From Acidobacteriota bacterium (GTDB lineage Bacteria > Acidobacteriota > Terriglobia > Acidiferrales > UBA7541): DNA of 50,644 nt. The translations under genes and the position numbers were made by a program. The notes under the pieces are model-generated. The model saw nothing but the letters and a program-made list of their open reading frames with translations, was not told the origin of the DNA and did no database searches. The stretch covers positions 1,891 to 52,534 of the forward strand of contig PMUS01000093.1 in assembly GCA_003166795.1 (NCBI GenBank), read 5' to 3'. Positions 25,504-34,676 of this stretch are shown here, in pieces; positions within the stretch are counted from its first letter, which is position 1; each line of letters opens with the position of its first letter.

Positions 25504-25925
25504 GCGCGGCTCCCGCTGGATTCCGCCGTGCAATCCGCAAAGAGATCGGGCGACTCGTAGAGCCGCACGCGATCGAGCTTTCCCTTCGCGATCTTCGGCT
25601 CCAACAGCCGCCAGATCGCCGCCGCGATGTTTTCGCACGTGGGAATCTGGCCGGCGAGCTCCGGCACTTCATAATTCAGATGGCGGTGATCCATGCGCTC
25701 GCCCACTTCGCGCTGCAGAATATCTTTCAATTCCTTCAGATCGAGCACCATTCCCGTCGCCGGGTCGGGCTCGCCCGCCACCGTCACTTCCAGGACGTAG
25801 TTGTGCCCGTGGCCATGCGGATTATTGCACTTGCCGAAGACGCGGCGATTTTCCTCCGCCGAGAAATTCGGATTGTGGTAGAAATGCGCCGCGGAAAACT
25901 CGATTTTGCGTGTCACTCGAATCAT
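25500..25925 (-). CDS. 6-pyruvoyl-tetrahydropterin synthase family protein, copy A
   Basis: A 141-residue paralogue of copy B. It begins MIRVTRKIEFSAAHF with His14 as first zinc ligand; Cys33, His39 and His41 are in [14 protein letters not shown], which is nearly the same as the animal PTPS motif. Asp and His near MDHRHLNYEVPE should complete the catalytic triad. The ATG at 25925 overlaps the glycosyltransferase stop as ATGA, which decides the start. Two adjacent and clearly diverged copies suggest two steps or two substrates rather than recent duplication. Confidence 0.9.
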   Translation of the reverse strand: MIRVTRKIEFSAAHFYHNPNFSAEENRRVFGKCNNPHGHGHNYVLEVTVAGEPDPATGMVLDLKELKDILQREVGERMDHRHLNYEVPELAGQIPTCENIAAAIWRLLEPKIAKGKLDRVRLYESPDLFADCTAESSGSRA

Positions 25926-26968
25926 GGCGTTCTCGCCGCATATTCTCGGCCCTTCCAGACGACTTTTCCCCTCGTGCTCTTCCACCACGATTCAACCAGC
26001 GCTGCGCTGTAAAGCGTGGAACCCACCACGTGATATTTGATGTAAGACGTCGGGTAGAGATTCCGGTACAGCGCTGCCGCATAGGCCAGGTGCCTTCCCA
26101 GCAGAACGCCGGCGAACACGCCAGCCACAGCCACCAATAGCGAAGTCCTGACACCCGCAAAGTGCAGCAGCGCGACAATCAAAAGTCCGGCTTCCGAAAT
26201 CGGAAGAGTCTCGATGAATTCGAAAAACATTGGCTTGGAATCTCCTCCCATCAGCGGATAGAGATTCTTCGTCCAGCCTTGCCACATCGCTGCAAACGAC
26301 CGGTACATTCGCGTGCGCACCACTCCCATGGGAGCCGTGAAATAAATACCGTAGCCATTCCGCTTCACCAGCCGCGCCAGCATCACATCATCCAATATCT
26401 CGCGTGCGACGGCCGCGTGCCCTCCCACCGCGTCATACGCGTCCCGCAGCACGAGCAGAAACTGGCCGTTTGCGGCTGCATCGGGCCTCGCCGGATCGTT
26501 TACGCGCGCAAATGAAAATCTTGCCGCCAGCCTGCAATAGACGAAAGGAATCAGCGCGCGCTCCCACCAGGTCTCCATTTCCTGTTCTGGTGAATACGAA
26601 ACAAATACGGCATCGTGATCCACCGCATCGCTCAGAGCGCGGCGCGTTGCACCCGGGTAGTGGTACGTGTCTGCGTCCGTGAATAGCAGCCAGTCGCCTT
26701 GTGCGGCGGCAGCGCCAATCGAAATCGCATGGTTCTTGCCGACCCACTCGGCTGGCAGCGGACCTGCCTCGATCACCTTCAGCTTCGGAATCCGTTTTGC
26801 CAGCTCCGCCAGAATCGCGCCGGTGCCATCCGTGGATTGGTCGTTGACCACAATGACCTCTCCGACTTCAAGCTGCATTGCCACTGATTCGACTGCGCGA
26901 GCGATTGACGCTTCTTCGTTTCTGGCGGGAATGATGGCGGAAACCAAGGTTTTTACGATCCCATCCAC
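25922..26968 (-). CDS. Membrane GT2 family glycosyltransferase
   Basis: A 348-residue GT-A enzyme with C-terminal membrane segments. Seen are VSAIIPARNEEASI at the start, VVNDQSTDGTG, PAEWVGKNHAI, the DxD-type block FTDADTYH, the acidic EILDDVMLARLVKRNG and RSFAAMWQGWTKN, then three hydrophobic segments from ISEAGLLIVALLHFAG. The GWxGK-like motif and layout resemble carotenoid or hopanoid-associated glycosyltransferases (CruC, HpnB type). GTG at 26968 is chosen because a TATAAT box at 27011-27016 lies about 43 bp upstream; TTG at 26947 is possible. The open frame continues to 27415 but would run antisense through the tlpA-like gene. Confidence 0.85.
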   Translation of the reverse strand: MDGIVKTLVSAIIPARNEEASIARAVESVAMQLEVGEVIVVNDQSTDGTGAILAELAKRIPKLKVIEAGPLPAEWVGKNHAISIGAAAAQGDWLLFTDADTYHYPGATRRALSDAVDHDAVFVSYSPEQEMETWWERALIPFVYCRLAARFSFARVNDPARPDAAANGQFLLVLRDAYDAVGGHAAVAREILDDVMLARLVKRNGYGIYFTAPMGVVRTRMYRSFAAMWQGWTKNLYPLMGGDSKPMFFEFIETLPISEAGLLIVALLHFAGVRTSLLVAVAGVFAGVLLGRHLAYAAALYRNLYPTSYIKYHVVGSTLYSAALVESWWKSTRGKVVWKGREYAARTP

Positions 26969-27010
26969 AGGGGCTGCTAAACTGTTCGTTATCTCTTCGG
27001 CGATGCTTCT

Positions 27011-27016
27011 ATTATA
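27011..27016 (-). promoter_or_regulatory. -10 box of the GT2-PTPS-folE operon
   Basis: A perfect TATAAT reads on the minus strand at 27016-27011, about 43 bp before the GTG start. The -35 position holds TTCAAT at 17 bp spacing, a weak match. It lies in the 54-bp gap between divergent genes and supports the short form of the glycosyltransferase. Confidence 0.5.
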
Positions 27017-27022
27017 GGGCGC

Positions 27023-27562
27023 TTGGATGGCGGATTGAAACGGAAACTGAAAACTGGGCTCGTTCTGGCTTTCATCGCGGGACTTCTCGTGCTGTTTGCG
27101 CGTCCGGATTACAGGCAGGGTGAACCGAGCCTGCGCGGAAGCACGCCAAAAGATTTTACGCTCACGCTGGATGGCAAGCCGGCGCATCTTTCCGACCTGC
27201 GCGGCAAAGTCGTTCTGCTGAACTTCTGGGCCTCGTGGTGCCAGCCGTGCATTGACGAGGCGCCTTCGCTGAATCTGCTGCAGCAGCGCATCGCGCCGCT
27301 CGGTGGCACCGTGCTGGGAATCAACATCGGTATCGACGACGACGAAGCGGCGTACGAAAAGTTTCTGGCGACGTACAACATTGACTTTCCCACCTACCGC
27401 GACGCCACCAAGCAACTCGCGGCGTCCTACGGCACTGCCGCCTATCCCGAGACCTACGTCATCGACCGCAAAGGGCGCCTCGACCGCAAAATTGTCGGCC
27501 CGCAGGATTGGACCAGCCCCGAAATGATGACTTACCTCGATTCCCTTCTAAACGAAAAATAA
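27023..27562 (+). CDS. TlpA/ResA-like thiol-disulfide oxidoreductase
   Basis: A 179-residue membrane-anchored thioredoxin-fold protein. One hydrophobic segment (TGLVLAFIAGLLVLFA) near the N-terminus anchors it, and the active site WCQPC holds Cys73 and Cys76 after VVLLNFWAS. The cis-proline loop is in TAAYPETYVIDRKG. Such proteins reduce or oxidise disulfides outside the cytoplasm, often in cytochrome c maturation, but no cytochrome gene is near. Start is TTG at 27023 or TTG at 27035; no ATG is available in frame. Confidence 0.9.
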   Translation: MDGGLKRKLKTGLVLAFIAGLLVLFARPDYRQGEPSLRGSTPKDFTLTLDGKPAHLSDLRGKVVLLNFWASWCQPCIDEAPSLNLLQQRIAPLGGTVLGINIGIDDDEAAYEKFLATYNIDFPTYRDATKQLAASYGTAAYPETYVIDRKGRLDRKIVGPQDWTSPEMMTYLDSLLNEK

Positions 27563-27579
27563 TCACGCCGGGGCATTCG

Positions 27580-28833
27580 TCACTCGTACCGCAAAGCCTC
27601 AACCGGATCGAGTTTCGCCGCGCGCATCGCAGGCACGAAGCCGCTCAAAATGCCCACCACTACAAGCACCACTACCGAAGCCGCGAGAATTTCCCAGGAC
27701 ACGTGCATCTGAATATCCACTCTGCCGGACGTGTCCTCGTACGCTGGCCCGAGGAACGGCAGCGTCCCGATGGCTGCACCGATACCCACCGAAATCAGCA
27801 CGCCGATCGCGCCCCCGGCCATGGTAATCGCCAGCGCCTCAGTCAAGAACTGCACGCGGATATGTCTGCGCCGCGCGCCCAGCGCCCTTCGCAGCCCGAT
27901 CTCGCGAATGCGCTCGTTCACCGTTACCAGCATGATATTCATCACGCCCACTCCGCCAATCCCCAGCGTCAGCAAACCGACAAACAGCAGCAGAAACTCC
28001 AGCCCGTAGGAAATCCCCATGATGATCGGCCGAAATTCTGCCATGCTGTCAAACAGGATTGCGCGCTTGTCCGTCGGAGAAAAATGCTGCCTTTGCGCGA
28101 GTATCGAAAGCACCTGTGCCTTCGTTTGCGCGTCGAATTCACCCGACACCGGTTCAACCACCAGTACGCTCGCGGACTTGATGTCCCACAGATCACCCGC
28201 GGTCGAATACGGAATCCACGCCGAGCGGTCATCGTCGGTGAAATAGCTGCTCTGCTCGAATTTACGGTCCATCACGCCTACCACGGTAAATCGCTCGCCT
28301 TGAATCGTGACCGGCTCGCCCACCGCAGGCAAGCCCGCAAACAGTTTCTTCTTGAGCTGCGCCCCTAAGAACACCACGCGCCGCCGGTTAATTTCGTCGT
28401 CCGAATCCAGCCACCGCCCAGCGAATGCCACCTCGTTCCGCATTTCGCCGTATTGCTCGCACACTCCGCGCACCGCCGTGCTCGTCGAGCGCTCCTCGTG
28501 GGCGAGATTCGTGAATTTCACCGATTCAGGGCATACCTGCTTCGCCAGCGTCGCCGTGGCGCGCAGTTCATCCAGGTCCGGCTGCTCGAATTTCACTTTC
28601 TGCCCCGCGCGCTCGCCGCCGGCCTGCTCGCCCGTCGTTCCCGGCCAGCAGATGATCACATCGTGCCCGAATGAATCGAACGTGTACATCAGCACCCGGC
28701 GGAATCCCGAGCCGTAGGCCAGCAGCATCGTCACCGCGACAATGCCCCACACGACTCCTGTCATCGTCAGGCAGCTGCGCAATGGCTGCCGGCGCAGCGA
28801 ACCCCACGCTTGCCGTACGATTTCCTCGAACAC
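27580..28833 (-). CDS. MacB-like ABC transporter permease, second copy
   Basis: A 417-residue permease with MacB topology: one N-terminal helix (LRSCLTMTGVVWGIVAVTMLLAYG), a periplasmic MacB_PCD core domain of about 230 residues, then an FtsX-type three-helix end with GIGGVGVMNIMLVTVNERIREIGLRRALGA and a C-terminal RAAKLDPVEALRYE. No ATPase domain is fused. It begins 5 bp after the upstream permease gene and is the last gene of a three-gene operon with a MacA-like adaptor. Confidence 0.93.
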   Translation of the reverse strand: MFEEIVRQAWGSLRRQPLRSCLTMTGVVWGIVAVTMLLAYGSGFRRVLMYTFDSFGHDVIICWPGTTGEQAGGERAGQKVKFEQPDLDELRATATLAKQVCPESVKFTNLAHEERSTSTAVRGVCEQYGEMRNEVAFAGRWLDSDDEINRRRVVFLGAQLKKKLFAGLPAVGEPVTIQGERFTVVGVMDRKFEQSSYFTDDDRSAWIPYSTAGDLWDIKSASVLVVEPVSGEFDAQTKAQVLSILAQRQHFSPTDKRAILFDSMAEFRPIIMGISYGLEFLLLFVGLLTLGIGGVGVMNIMLVTVNERIREIGLRRALGARRRHIRVQFLTEALAITMAGGAIGVLISVGIGAAIGTLPFLGPAYEDTSGRVDIQMHVSWEILAASVVVLVVVGILSGFVPAMRAAKLDPVEALRYE

Positions 28834-28838
28834 GCGCG

Positions 28839-30095
28839 CTAGCCTCCCGCCTCGTACCGCAGCGCTTCAATCGGATCGACGGCCGCCGCACGGCTCGCTG
28901 GATACAGCGCAGACGTCACCGCAATGGCCGACAGCAATACCAGCGCCAGCACGCCGGACTGCCACGTCGGCAGCAGCCCGGCAAACACCTGGGGCATCGG
29001 CAGCAAGTCCACCAGCGCGCAAAATCCGTATGCGATTCCCATTCCGATCCCTCCGCTCAGGAACGCGATGATCATCGTTTCCGCGAAAAACTGACTCAGG
29101 ATCGACTGCCGCGTCGCGCCCAGCGCCTTTCGCACGCCGATTTCTCGCGTCCGCTCGCGCACCGCCACCAGCATCACATTCATCACTCCCAGCCCGCCCA
29201 GAAACAGCGTCACAATACCCACCGCGCCGGTGAAATATTCGATTCCGTCCATGATAAGCGCGTTCGCTTGCGCGTTCTTGATCGTGTCCCACACGAAAAT
29301 CGCGTCTTCATCCTCTGGATCGAACGAGTGCATCACCGCGAGTGCAGCCAGGGCTTCACGCTTGCAGTCCTTGTGCAGCGCCAGCGATTTCGGCACGACC
29401 AGCAGATGTTCGATCGTGTGCGGCGGCGCCGGCGGCTGATTTGGGAAATCGCGCACCACGGCGCTATAGGGAACAAAAATCTTTCGAATATCCGGGCCGT
29501 CATACGACGAATTCTGGTCCTTCGGTTTCATCACGCCGATCACGGTGTACGGAATGTCGCTTAGCCATACCGTTTCCCCGAGCGCCTCCCGGCTGCCGAA
29601 CAGCTGCTTCTTCGTGTCGCTGCCGAGAAATGCTACCCGGTTGACGTTCGCCACGTCCGCATCGTCGTAGAATTTCCCCTCCCCCACGTCGAGGCTGCGC
29701 ACTTCGGCAAAGGGCGGCAGCGATCCCGAAACCTCCAGGTTGCCGCTGTTGTATCGGCTCCGCAGTTGCACGTGATTGTCTATTTCTGGCAGTGCGAATC
29801 GGCACGCCGGCGACTGGTCGTCGATCTCCTGATAGTCGTTTTCGCCGATGTGGACGTCGCGCCCGGCGCGCATCCCGCCCGCTTGAACCGTGGTGCGCCC
29901 GGCAAAGAAAATCATGATGTCCTTGCCAAAGCTTTCGTTATTGCGCTTTAGCCCCACGCGCAAGCCTTCCGTCGCCGCCACCATCAGCGTGATCGAAATA
30001 ATTCCCCAGGTGATTCCGAACATGGTAAGAAACGTGCGCAGCTTATGTGCCCAGAGGGTATGGATCGTGTCTTTAAAGAGGTCGCTGAGATTCAT
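28839..30095 (-). CDS. MacB-like ABC transporter permease, first copy
   Basis: A 418-residue paralogue of the next gene with the same plan: KLRTFLTMFGITWGIISITLMVAATEG, a periplasmic core domain, FLGGLGVMNVMLVAVRERTREIGVRKALGA, and the end RAAAVDPIEALRYEAGG. The two copies could form a heterodimer. The ATP-binding subunit is missing from the operon and from this window. The gene starts 71 bp after the adaptor stop. Confidence 0.93.
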   Translation of the reverse strand: MNLSDLFKDTIHTLWAHKLRTFLTMFGITWGIISITLMVAATEGLRVGLKRNNESFGKDIMIFFAGRTTVQAGGMRAGRDVHIGENDYQEIDDQSPACRFALPEIDNHVQLRSRYNSGNLEVSGSLPPFAEVRSLDVGEGKFYDDADVANVNRVAFLGSDTKKQLFGSREALGETVWLSDIPYTVIGVMKPKDQNSSYDGPDIRKIFVPYSAVVRDFPNQPPAPPHTIEHLLVVPKSLALHKDCKREALAALAVMHSFDPEDEDAIFVWDTIKNAQANALIMDGIEYFTGAVGIVTLFLGGLGVMNVMLVAVRERTREIGVRKALGATRQSILSQFFAETMIIAFLSGGIGMGIAYGFCALVDLLPMPQVFAGLLPTWQSGVLALVLLSAIAVTSALYPASRAAAVDPIEALRYEAGG

Positions 30096-30166
30096 GGTCG
30101 CTGTTGCTGTTGAAATGTCATCCCAAGCGAAGCGAGGGCTCTCTCTTACAGCTCATCCCAAGACCA

Positions 30167-31390
30167 CTACTGCAAAATCACCTTCTGCCCTTCGTTCAAG
30201 CCGGAGAGCACCTCGGCCTTCACACCGTTCGTGATTCCCAGCTTCACCGCAAGCTTCTTGCGGCCATCCTCGCCCTTGGGGTCCGCGACTTCCACCGACG
30301 CATTTTTATCCTTGTCGAAAATCACGGCGCCTTCCGGAACTAGCAGGACACTTTTCTTTTCTTCCAGAATAATCTCGGCATTCGCGCTCATATTTGCGCG
30401 GAGCTCGCCTCCCGCGTTCTGTATGGAGACGCGCACCTCAAACGTTGTCACGTTGTCTTTTTCCTGCCCGAGCGGCGCGATCTTGGTCACCCTTCCTTCA
30501 AATTTCCTGTCCTTGAATGACTCGACCACAATTCGCGCGTCCTGGCCCAGATAGACTTTGCCGACGTCGGCCTCGTCCACCTTGCCCAGTACATACACTT
30601 CGCTCGTGTCGCCAAGCGTCATCACCAGCGTAGCCTGCGAGCCGAGAACCAGAATCGAGCTGACCGCGTCGCCAACCTCGACGTCCTTCGAGAGCACCAC
30701 TCCATTCATCGGGCTGGTGATCGTTGCATATCGTAGATTTTCCTCGGCGTCGTCGAGCGCGGCCTTGGCCTGCGCCACTTGCGCTTTCGATTGCGCCACC
30801 TGCGCCTTGCTCATCTGTGCGGCGCGCACCGCGGACGATTGCCGGTTCAATCCCATTTGGTAGTTCTTTTCGGCATCCTGCATCACGTTGAGCGCAATTA
30901 GCCCCTGCTTGAAGAGATCGTGCGCGCGATCCACGTCGTTTTTCAGGAAAGGCACGTCGGGCCCTTCGGCATCCACCAAATTCTTTTGGTACGAAGCCTC
31001 GGCAGCTAGTTGCGCGGCCTGCGCGGCTTCCAGGTTGGCCTGCGATTCCGCGACGCTGGCGCGTAGTTGCTCCTTGTCCAGATCGGCGAGGACCTGGCCG
31101 GTCTTCACTTTGTCGCCCGCATCAAGATAGATTTTTTCGACGATTCCACTGGCCTTCGATTTCACTTCCACTTTTGTGAGCGGCTCGATCTTGCCGGTGG
31201 CGACCACGGACCGCGCAATATCGCCGCGCTCCGTCGTCGCGAGTTTGTCGGGTTCGATTGTGTGCGTCGGCCGCAAGGCAGCCGTTGCGATCACGATCAC
31301 CGCGACGAGTACCACCGTGACGCTTCCCAGCACAATCCAGCGCTTTCGCTTTTTCCGGCCGTTCTTGCCGTTACCGCCATTCGATTCCAC
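30167..31390 (-). CDS. MacA-like periplasmic adaptor (membrane fusion protein)
   Basis: A 407-residue HlyD/RND-type adaptor. A basic linker (KNGRKKRKRW) precedes one inner-membrane helix, VLGSVTVVLVAVIVIATAAL; then come a barrel/lipoyl half (VVATGKIEPLTKVEVKSKASG), a long alpha-hairpin rich in Ala and Gln at about residues 110-210 (AESQANLEAAQAAQLAAEASY and KAQVAQSKAQVAQAKAAL), and beta-barrel domains with ATITSPMNGVVLSKDVEVGD. GTG at 31390 is preferred; an ATG at 31513 would overlap the divergent copA start. It links the permeases to an outer-membrane channel not present here. Confidence 0.9.
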   Translation of the reverse strand: MESNGGNGKNGRKKRKRWIVLGSVTVVLVAVIVIATAALRPTHTIEPDKLATTERGDIARSVVATGKIEPLTKVEVKSKASGIVEKIYLDAGDKVKTGQVLADLDKEQLRASVAESQANLEAAQAAQLAAEASYQKNLVDAEGPDVPFLKNDVDRAHDLFKQGLIALNVMQDAEKNYQMGLNRQSSAVRAAQMSKAQVAQSKAQVAQAKAALDDAEENLRYATITSPMNGVVLSKDVEVGDAVSSILVLGSQATLVMTLGDTSEVYVLGKVDEADVGKVYLGQDARIVVESFKDRKFEGRVTKIAPLGQEKDNVTTFEVRVSIQNAGGELRANMSANAEIILEEKKSVLLVPEGAVIFDKDKNASVEVADPKGEDGRKKLAVKLGITNGVKAEVLSGLNEGQKVILQ

Positions 31391-31511
31391 GGACGCCCCC
31401 GTCTGCCACTGTTCGACGTTCCACCTGTAGATACGTAAGCCCCGTCGGGAATGTTCCCTGTTCAATCTCGACTGGGCGAAGGCTTTGACAAACAGGCGAT
31501 AATGGACGTTC

Positions 31512-33965
31512 ATGGAACGAGATCCAGTCTGCGGGATGACGGTTGAACCCGAGCGCGCTGCGGCCAAGGCCGAACACGCCGGAAAAACCTACTACTTCTG
31601 CTCCGCCGGGTGTGCCGGCAGGTTCCGAACGGAGCCCGAGAGATATCTCGTCGCTAAACCGCCCGCCCCAATCACCGGGCAAGCCGATCTCGTTCAGCTT
31701 GACGGTATCAAGCCCGCAGCCGTTCCTCTCGCGAAACCATCGGTGTACACCTGCCCAATGGATCCCGAGGTGCGCCAGAGTCACCAGGGCCCATGTCCCA
31801 AGTGCGGTATGGCGCTCGAGCCGGATGTTCCCAGCGCGCCCGCCACTCGGACCGAGTACACCTGCCCGATGCACCCGCAAATTGTGCGCCCGGGACCGGG
31901 TTCATGCCCAATTTGCGGCATGGCGCTCGAACCCAGGACCGTTTCGCTGGGCGATGAGGAAAACCCCGAGCTGCGCGACATGCGTCGGAGATTTTGGATC
32001 AGCTCCGCGCTGGCGATTCCGGTTCTCATCCTCACCATGGCCGATTCCCTTCCGGGGCATCCTCTCGAATCCTTCGCCTCCAACCGGACCCAGGCATGGT
32101 TGGAGTTCGCGCTTGCGACTCCAGTCGTGCTCTGGGGCGCGTCGCCCTTCTTTGTCCGCGCATGGAACTCGCTCGTCCATCGCAGCCTCAATATGTTCAC
32201 GCTCATCGGGCTCGGCGTCGGCGTCGCCTACTCTTACAGCGTGGTCGCGACGCTGTTTCCCGGCATCTTTCCCGATTCGTTTCGAGGCCCGGGCGGCGTG
32301 GTCGCGCCTTACTTTGAGGCCGCCGCCGTCATCGTTGCATTGGTGCTACTGGGGCAGGTCCTCGAGCTCAAGGCGCGCGGCCAAACGGGTGCGGCGATCA
32401 AGGCGCTCCTCGGCCTTGCTCCCAAGACCGCGCGCCTCCTTCGCAAGGACGGCACTGAACTCGACATTCCACTTGAACAGGTCGCGCCCGGCGATAGCCT
32501 CCGCGTTCGTCCGGGAGAAAAGATTCCGGTGGACGGCGTCGTTCTCGATGGTTCGAGCAGCGTGGACGAATCAATGATCAGCGGCGAGCCGATCCCTGTC
32601 GAAAAGCAATCGGGCGCCCGCGTCACGGGTGCAACCGTCAACGGAACGGGGACTCTGGTTATGCGCGCCGAGCGCGTCGGCTCCGAGACTCTACTCGCGC
32701 AGATCGTGCGCATGGTGAGTGAAGCGCAGCGCAGCCGCGCGCCCATCCAAAAGCTCGCGGACGTCGTCGCAGGCTATTTTGTGCCCATCGTCGTTGGAGC
32801 AGCCGCGCTTGCTTTCCTGATTTGGGCGTTGTGGGGACCCGCTCCGCGCATGGCGCACGCGGTCGTCAACGCCGTCGCCGTGCTGATCATCGCGTGCCCG
32901 TGCGCCCTCGGCCTCGCGACTCCCATATCCATAATGGTGGCAACCGGAAAAGGGGCGACGCTCGGCGTCCTTTTCAAGAACGCTGAAGCGATCGAGCTGC
33001 TCAGAAAAGTGGACACGCTCGTCGTGGACAAAACCGGAACGCTCACGGAAGGCAAACCAAAACTGGTTTCCGTCGAAGCATTTGACGGCTTCGACTCGAC
33101 TCGGCTGTTGCGCCTCGCCGCGTCGCTCGAGCGCGCGAGCGAGCATCCGCTGGCAGCGGCGATTGTCAAAGGCGCGGAAGAGCGCGGAATCCCGCTCGCG
33201 CCAACCGAGTCTTTCGAATCTCTCACCGGCCGTGGCGTCCGCGGACGCGTGGACAACACCCGGATCGCACTCGGTAATCGCAAGCTGCTTGACGAGCTCG
33301 GTGTGGACCCCGGCGCAGCCGCGCAGCACGCGGAAACGACGCGCGCCGACGGCCAGACCGTGATGTTCGTCGTCGCGGAAAAACAATTGATCGGCCTGCT
33401 CGGCGTCGCCGATCCAATTAAGACAACAACTCCAGAGGCCCTCCGCCAGCTCCATGATGACGGCATCCGCGTCGTGATGCTCACAGGCGACAGCAACACA
33501 ACGGCTCAGTCCGTTGCCCGCAAGCTTCAGATTGACGACGTGGTTGCGGAAGTCTTGCCACAAGACAAGGCGGCGGTAGTTAAGCGGCTGCAGAGCGAAG
33601 GCCGCTTTGTTGCCATGGCCGGCGACGGCATTAACGACGCTCCAGCGCTCGCCCAGGCGCAAGTCGGAATCGCGATGGGCACCGGAACCGACGTGGCCAT
33701 GCAGAGCGCCGGAGTCACGCTCGTAAAGGGCGATCTGCGCGGGATCGTCCGGGCGCGGTCCTTGAGCCGCGCCACCATGAGCAACATCCGTCAAAATCTT
33801 TTCTTCGCATTCGTTTACAACTCCATCGGTATTCCGATTGCGGCAGGAGTTCTTTATCCGTTCTTCGGGTTGCTGCTCAGCCCGATGATCGCTGCAGCGG
33901 CGATGAGCTTCAGTTCCGTGTCGGTGATCGCCAATGCCCTGCGTCTCCGCAGCGTCAAATTGTGA
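31512..33965 (+). CDS. copA: Copper-type P1B ATPase with YHS and two HMBD zinc-ribbon-like modules
   Basis: An 817-residue metal-exporting P-type ATPase. The first 45 residues form a YHS domain (DPVCGMTV...YYFCSAGC). Two heavy-metal-binding modules follow, YTCPMDPEV...[10 protein letters not shown] and YTCPMHPQI...[10 protein letters not shown]. The transport core has the metal site [12 protein letters not shown], phosphorylation motif [10 protein letters not shown], and [14 protein letters not shown]. The last helices contain YNSIGIP and [12 protein letters not shown], the asparagine, tyrosine and Met-Ser-Ser pattern of Cu(I) pumps (P1B-1). There is no classical GMTCxxC HMA domain. It is followed 54 bp later by a small protein gene. 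Confidence 0.92.
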   Translation: MERDPVCGMTVEPERAAAKAEHAGKTYYFCSAGCAGRFRTEPERYLVAKPPAPITGQADLVQLDGIKPAAVPLAKPSVYTCPMDPEVRQSHQGPCPKCGMALEPDVPSAPATRTEYTCPMHPQIVRPGPGSCPICGMALEPRTVSLGDEENPELRDMRRRFWISSALAIPVLILTMADSLPGHPLESFASNRTQAWLEFALATPVVLWGASPFFVRAWNSLVHRSLNMFTLIGLGVGVAYSYSVVATLFPGIFPDSFRGPGGVVAPYFEAAAVIVALVLLGQVLELKARGQTGAAIKALLGLAPKTARLLRKDGTELDIPLEQVAPGDSLRVRPGEKIPVDGVVLDGSSSVDESMISGEPIPVEKQSGARVTGATVNGTGTLVMRAERVGSETLLAQIVRMVSEAQRSRAPIQKLADVVAGYFVPIVVGAAALAFLIWALWGPAPRMAHAVVNAVAVLIIACPCALGLATPISIMVATGKGATLGVLFKNAEAIELLRKVDTLVVDKTGTLTEGKPKLVSVEAFDGFDSTRLLRLAASLERASEHPLAAAIVKGAEERGIPLAPTESFESLTGRGVRGRVDNTRIALGNRKLLDELGVDPGAAAQHAETTRADGQTVMFVVAEKQLIGLLGVADPIKTTTPEALRQLHDDGIRVVMLTGDSNTTAQSVARKLQIDDVVAEVLPQDKAAVVKRLQSEGRFVAMAGDGINDAPALAQAQVGIAMGTGTDVAMQSAGVTLVKGDLRGIVRARSLSRATMSNIRQNLFFAFVYNSIGIPIAAGVLYPFFGLLLSPMIAAAAMSFSSVSVIANALRLRSVKL

Positions 33966-34019
33966 AGGTCCACCGCTCCGCGTGTGAATCCCGCGCGATG
34001 CCGATGCTATACTGCGGGC

Positions 34020-34247
34020 ATGACATTCATGACCGTAACGTACGAATTGCAGAACCCGCTCAAGGCCGAACAGTTCCGGGCGCTCGGCCAATTCGCGAAC
34101 ACCTACGGGCTGCAGCGGTTTCGCTTCGACGAAAAGACCAATCGGCTGCACTTCGATTACGACGCTTCGCGCCTGCGCGAGAACGTGGTCGAACACGTGC
34201 TGCGCGAAGCGAGAATCCCGGTGCTTCGGCGGGTTACGCCGGCCTAG
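34020..34247 (+). CDS. Small protein downstream of copA, HMA-size
   Basis: A 75-residue protein (MTFMTVTYEL to RRVTPA) of unknown function. Its size and alternation of strands and helices would fit a ferredoxin-like fold as in heavy-metal-associated domains, but it has no CxxC and no cysteine after the chosen start. ATG at 34020 follows closely on copA, so cotranscription is likely. The longer frame from 33984 is less likely. Confidence 0.65.
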   Translation: MTFMTVTYELQNPLKAEQFRALGQFANTYGLQRFRFDEKTNRLHFDYDASRLRENVVEHVLREARIPVLRRVTPA

Positions 34248-34289
34248 CTCGACGTACACACCAGATTTAGACACGAGAGGAGCTTTCCG

Positions 34290-34673
34290 TTGCCGTTGTA
34301 CGAATACAAGTGCGTGAAGTGCGGCCATCGCTTCGAGAAGATCGAAAGCGTCACAGCGTCGGAAACGAAGAAGTGCCCGAAATGCGGCGCGCGCGCGCCA
34401 CGCATGGCCTCCGCGCCCGCGATTCAGTTCAAGGGTTCGGGTTGGTACGTCACCGATTACGGCGGAAAGAAGTCCGCGCCGGCTGCGAGCGAAGGATCGG
34501 GCGATTCGGCGCAGGCGAAGACTGGCGATAAGTCGTCGGAAAAATCCTCGGAGAAATCTTCGGAGAAATCGTCCGACAAATCCTCGGAATCAAAATCGGA
34601 GTCGAAGACTGAGTCGAAGCCCGCGGCCTCCGATAATTCCAACAAAGGCGCCGCGAACCGCAAGAAGAAGTAA
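34290..34673 (+). CDS. FmdB-type zinc ribbon protein with low-complexity tail
   Basis: A 127-residue protein. Residues 1-45 are an FmdB/CxxC regulatory-type zinc ribbon: PLYEYKCVKCGHRFEKIE and KKCPKCGARAPRM. Then IQFKGSGWYVTDYG, a common family continuation, and a tail made of repeated KSSE/KSES units rich in Lys, Ser, Glu, ending in KKK. The start is a TTG at 34290 with GAGAGGAGC upstream. Role unknown; a regulatory function is only suggested by the family name. Confidence 0.9.
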   Translation: MPLYEYKCVKCGHRFEKIESVTASETKKCPKCGARAPRMASAPAIQFKGSGWYVTDYGGKKSAPAASEGSGDSAQAKTGDKSSEKSSEKSSEKSSDKSSESKSESKTESKPAASDNSNKGAANRKKK

Positions 34674-34676
34674 ACG

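Noticed and set aside
26969-27415. Upstream extension of the glycosyltransferase frame
   Set aside because: It runs antisense through the tlpA-like gene, has no family similarity, and the TATAAT box at 27011-27016 lies inside it.
31391-31567. Longer N-terminus of the MacA-like adaptor, with ATG at 31513 sharing CATG with the copA start
   Set aside because: The added residues look non-structured and would overlap the divergent copA start; the membrane anchor is complete from GTG 31390. Kept only as an alternative.
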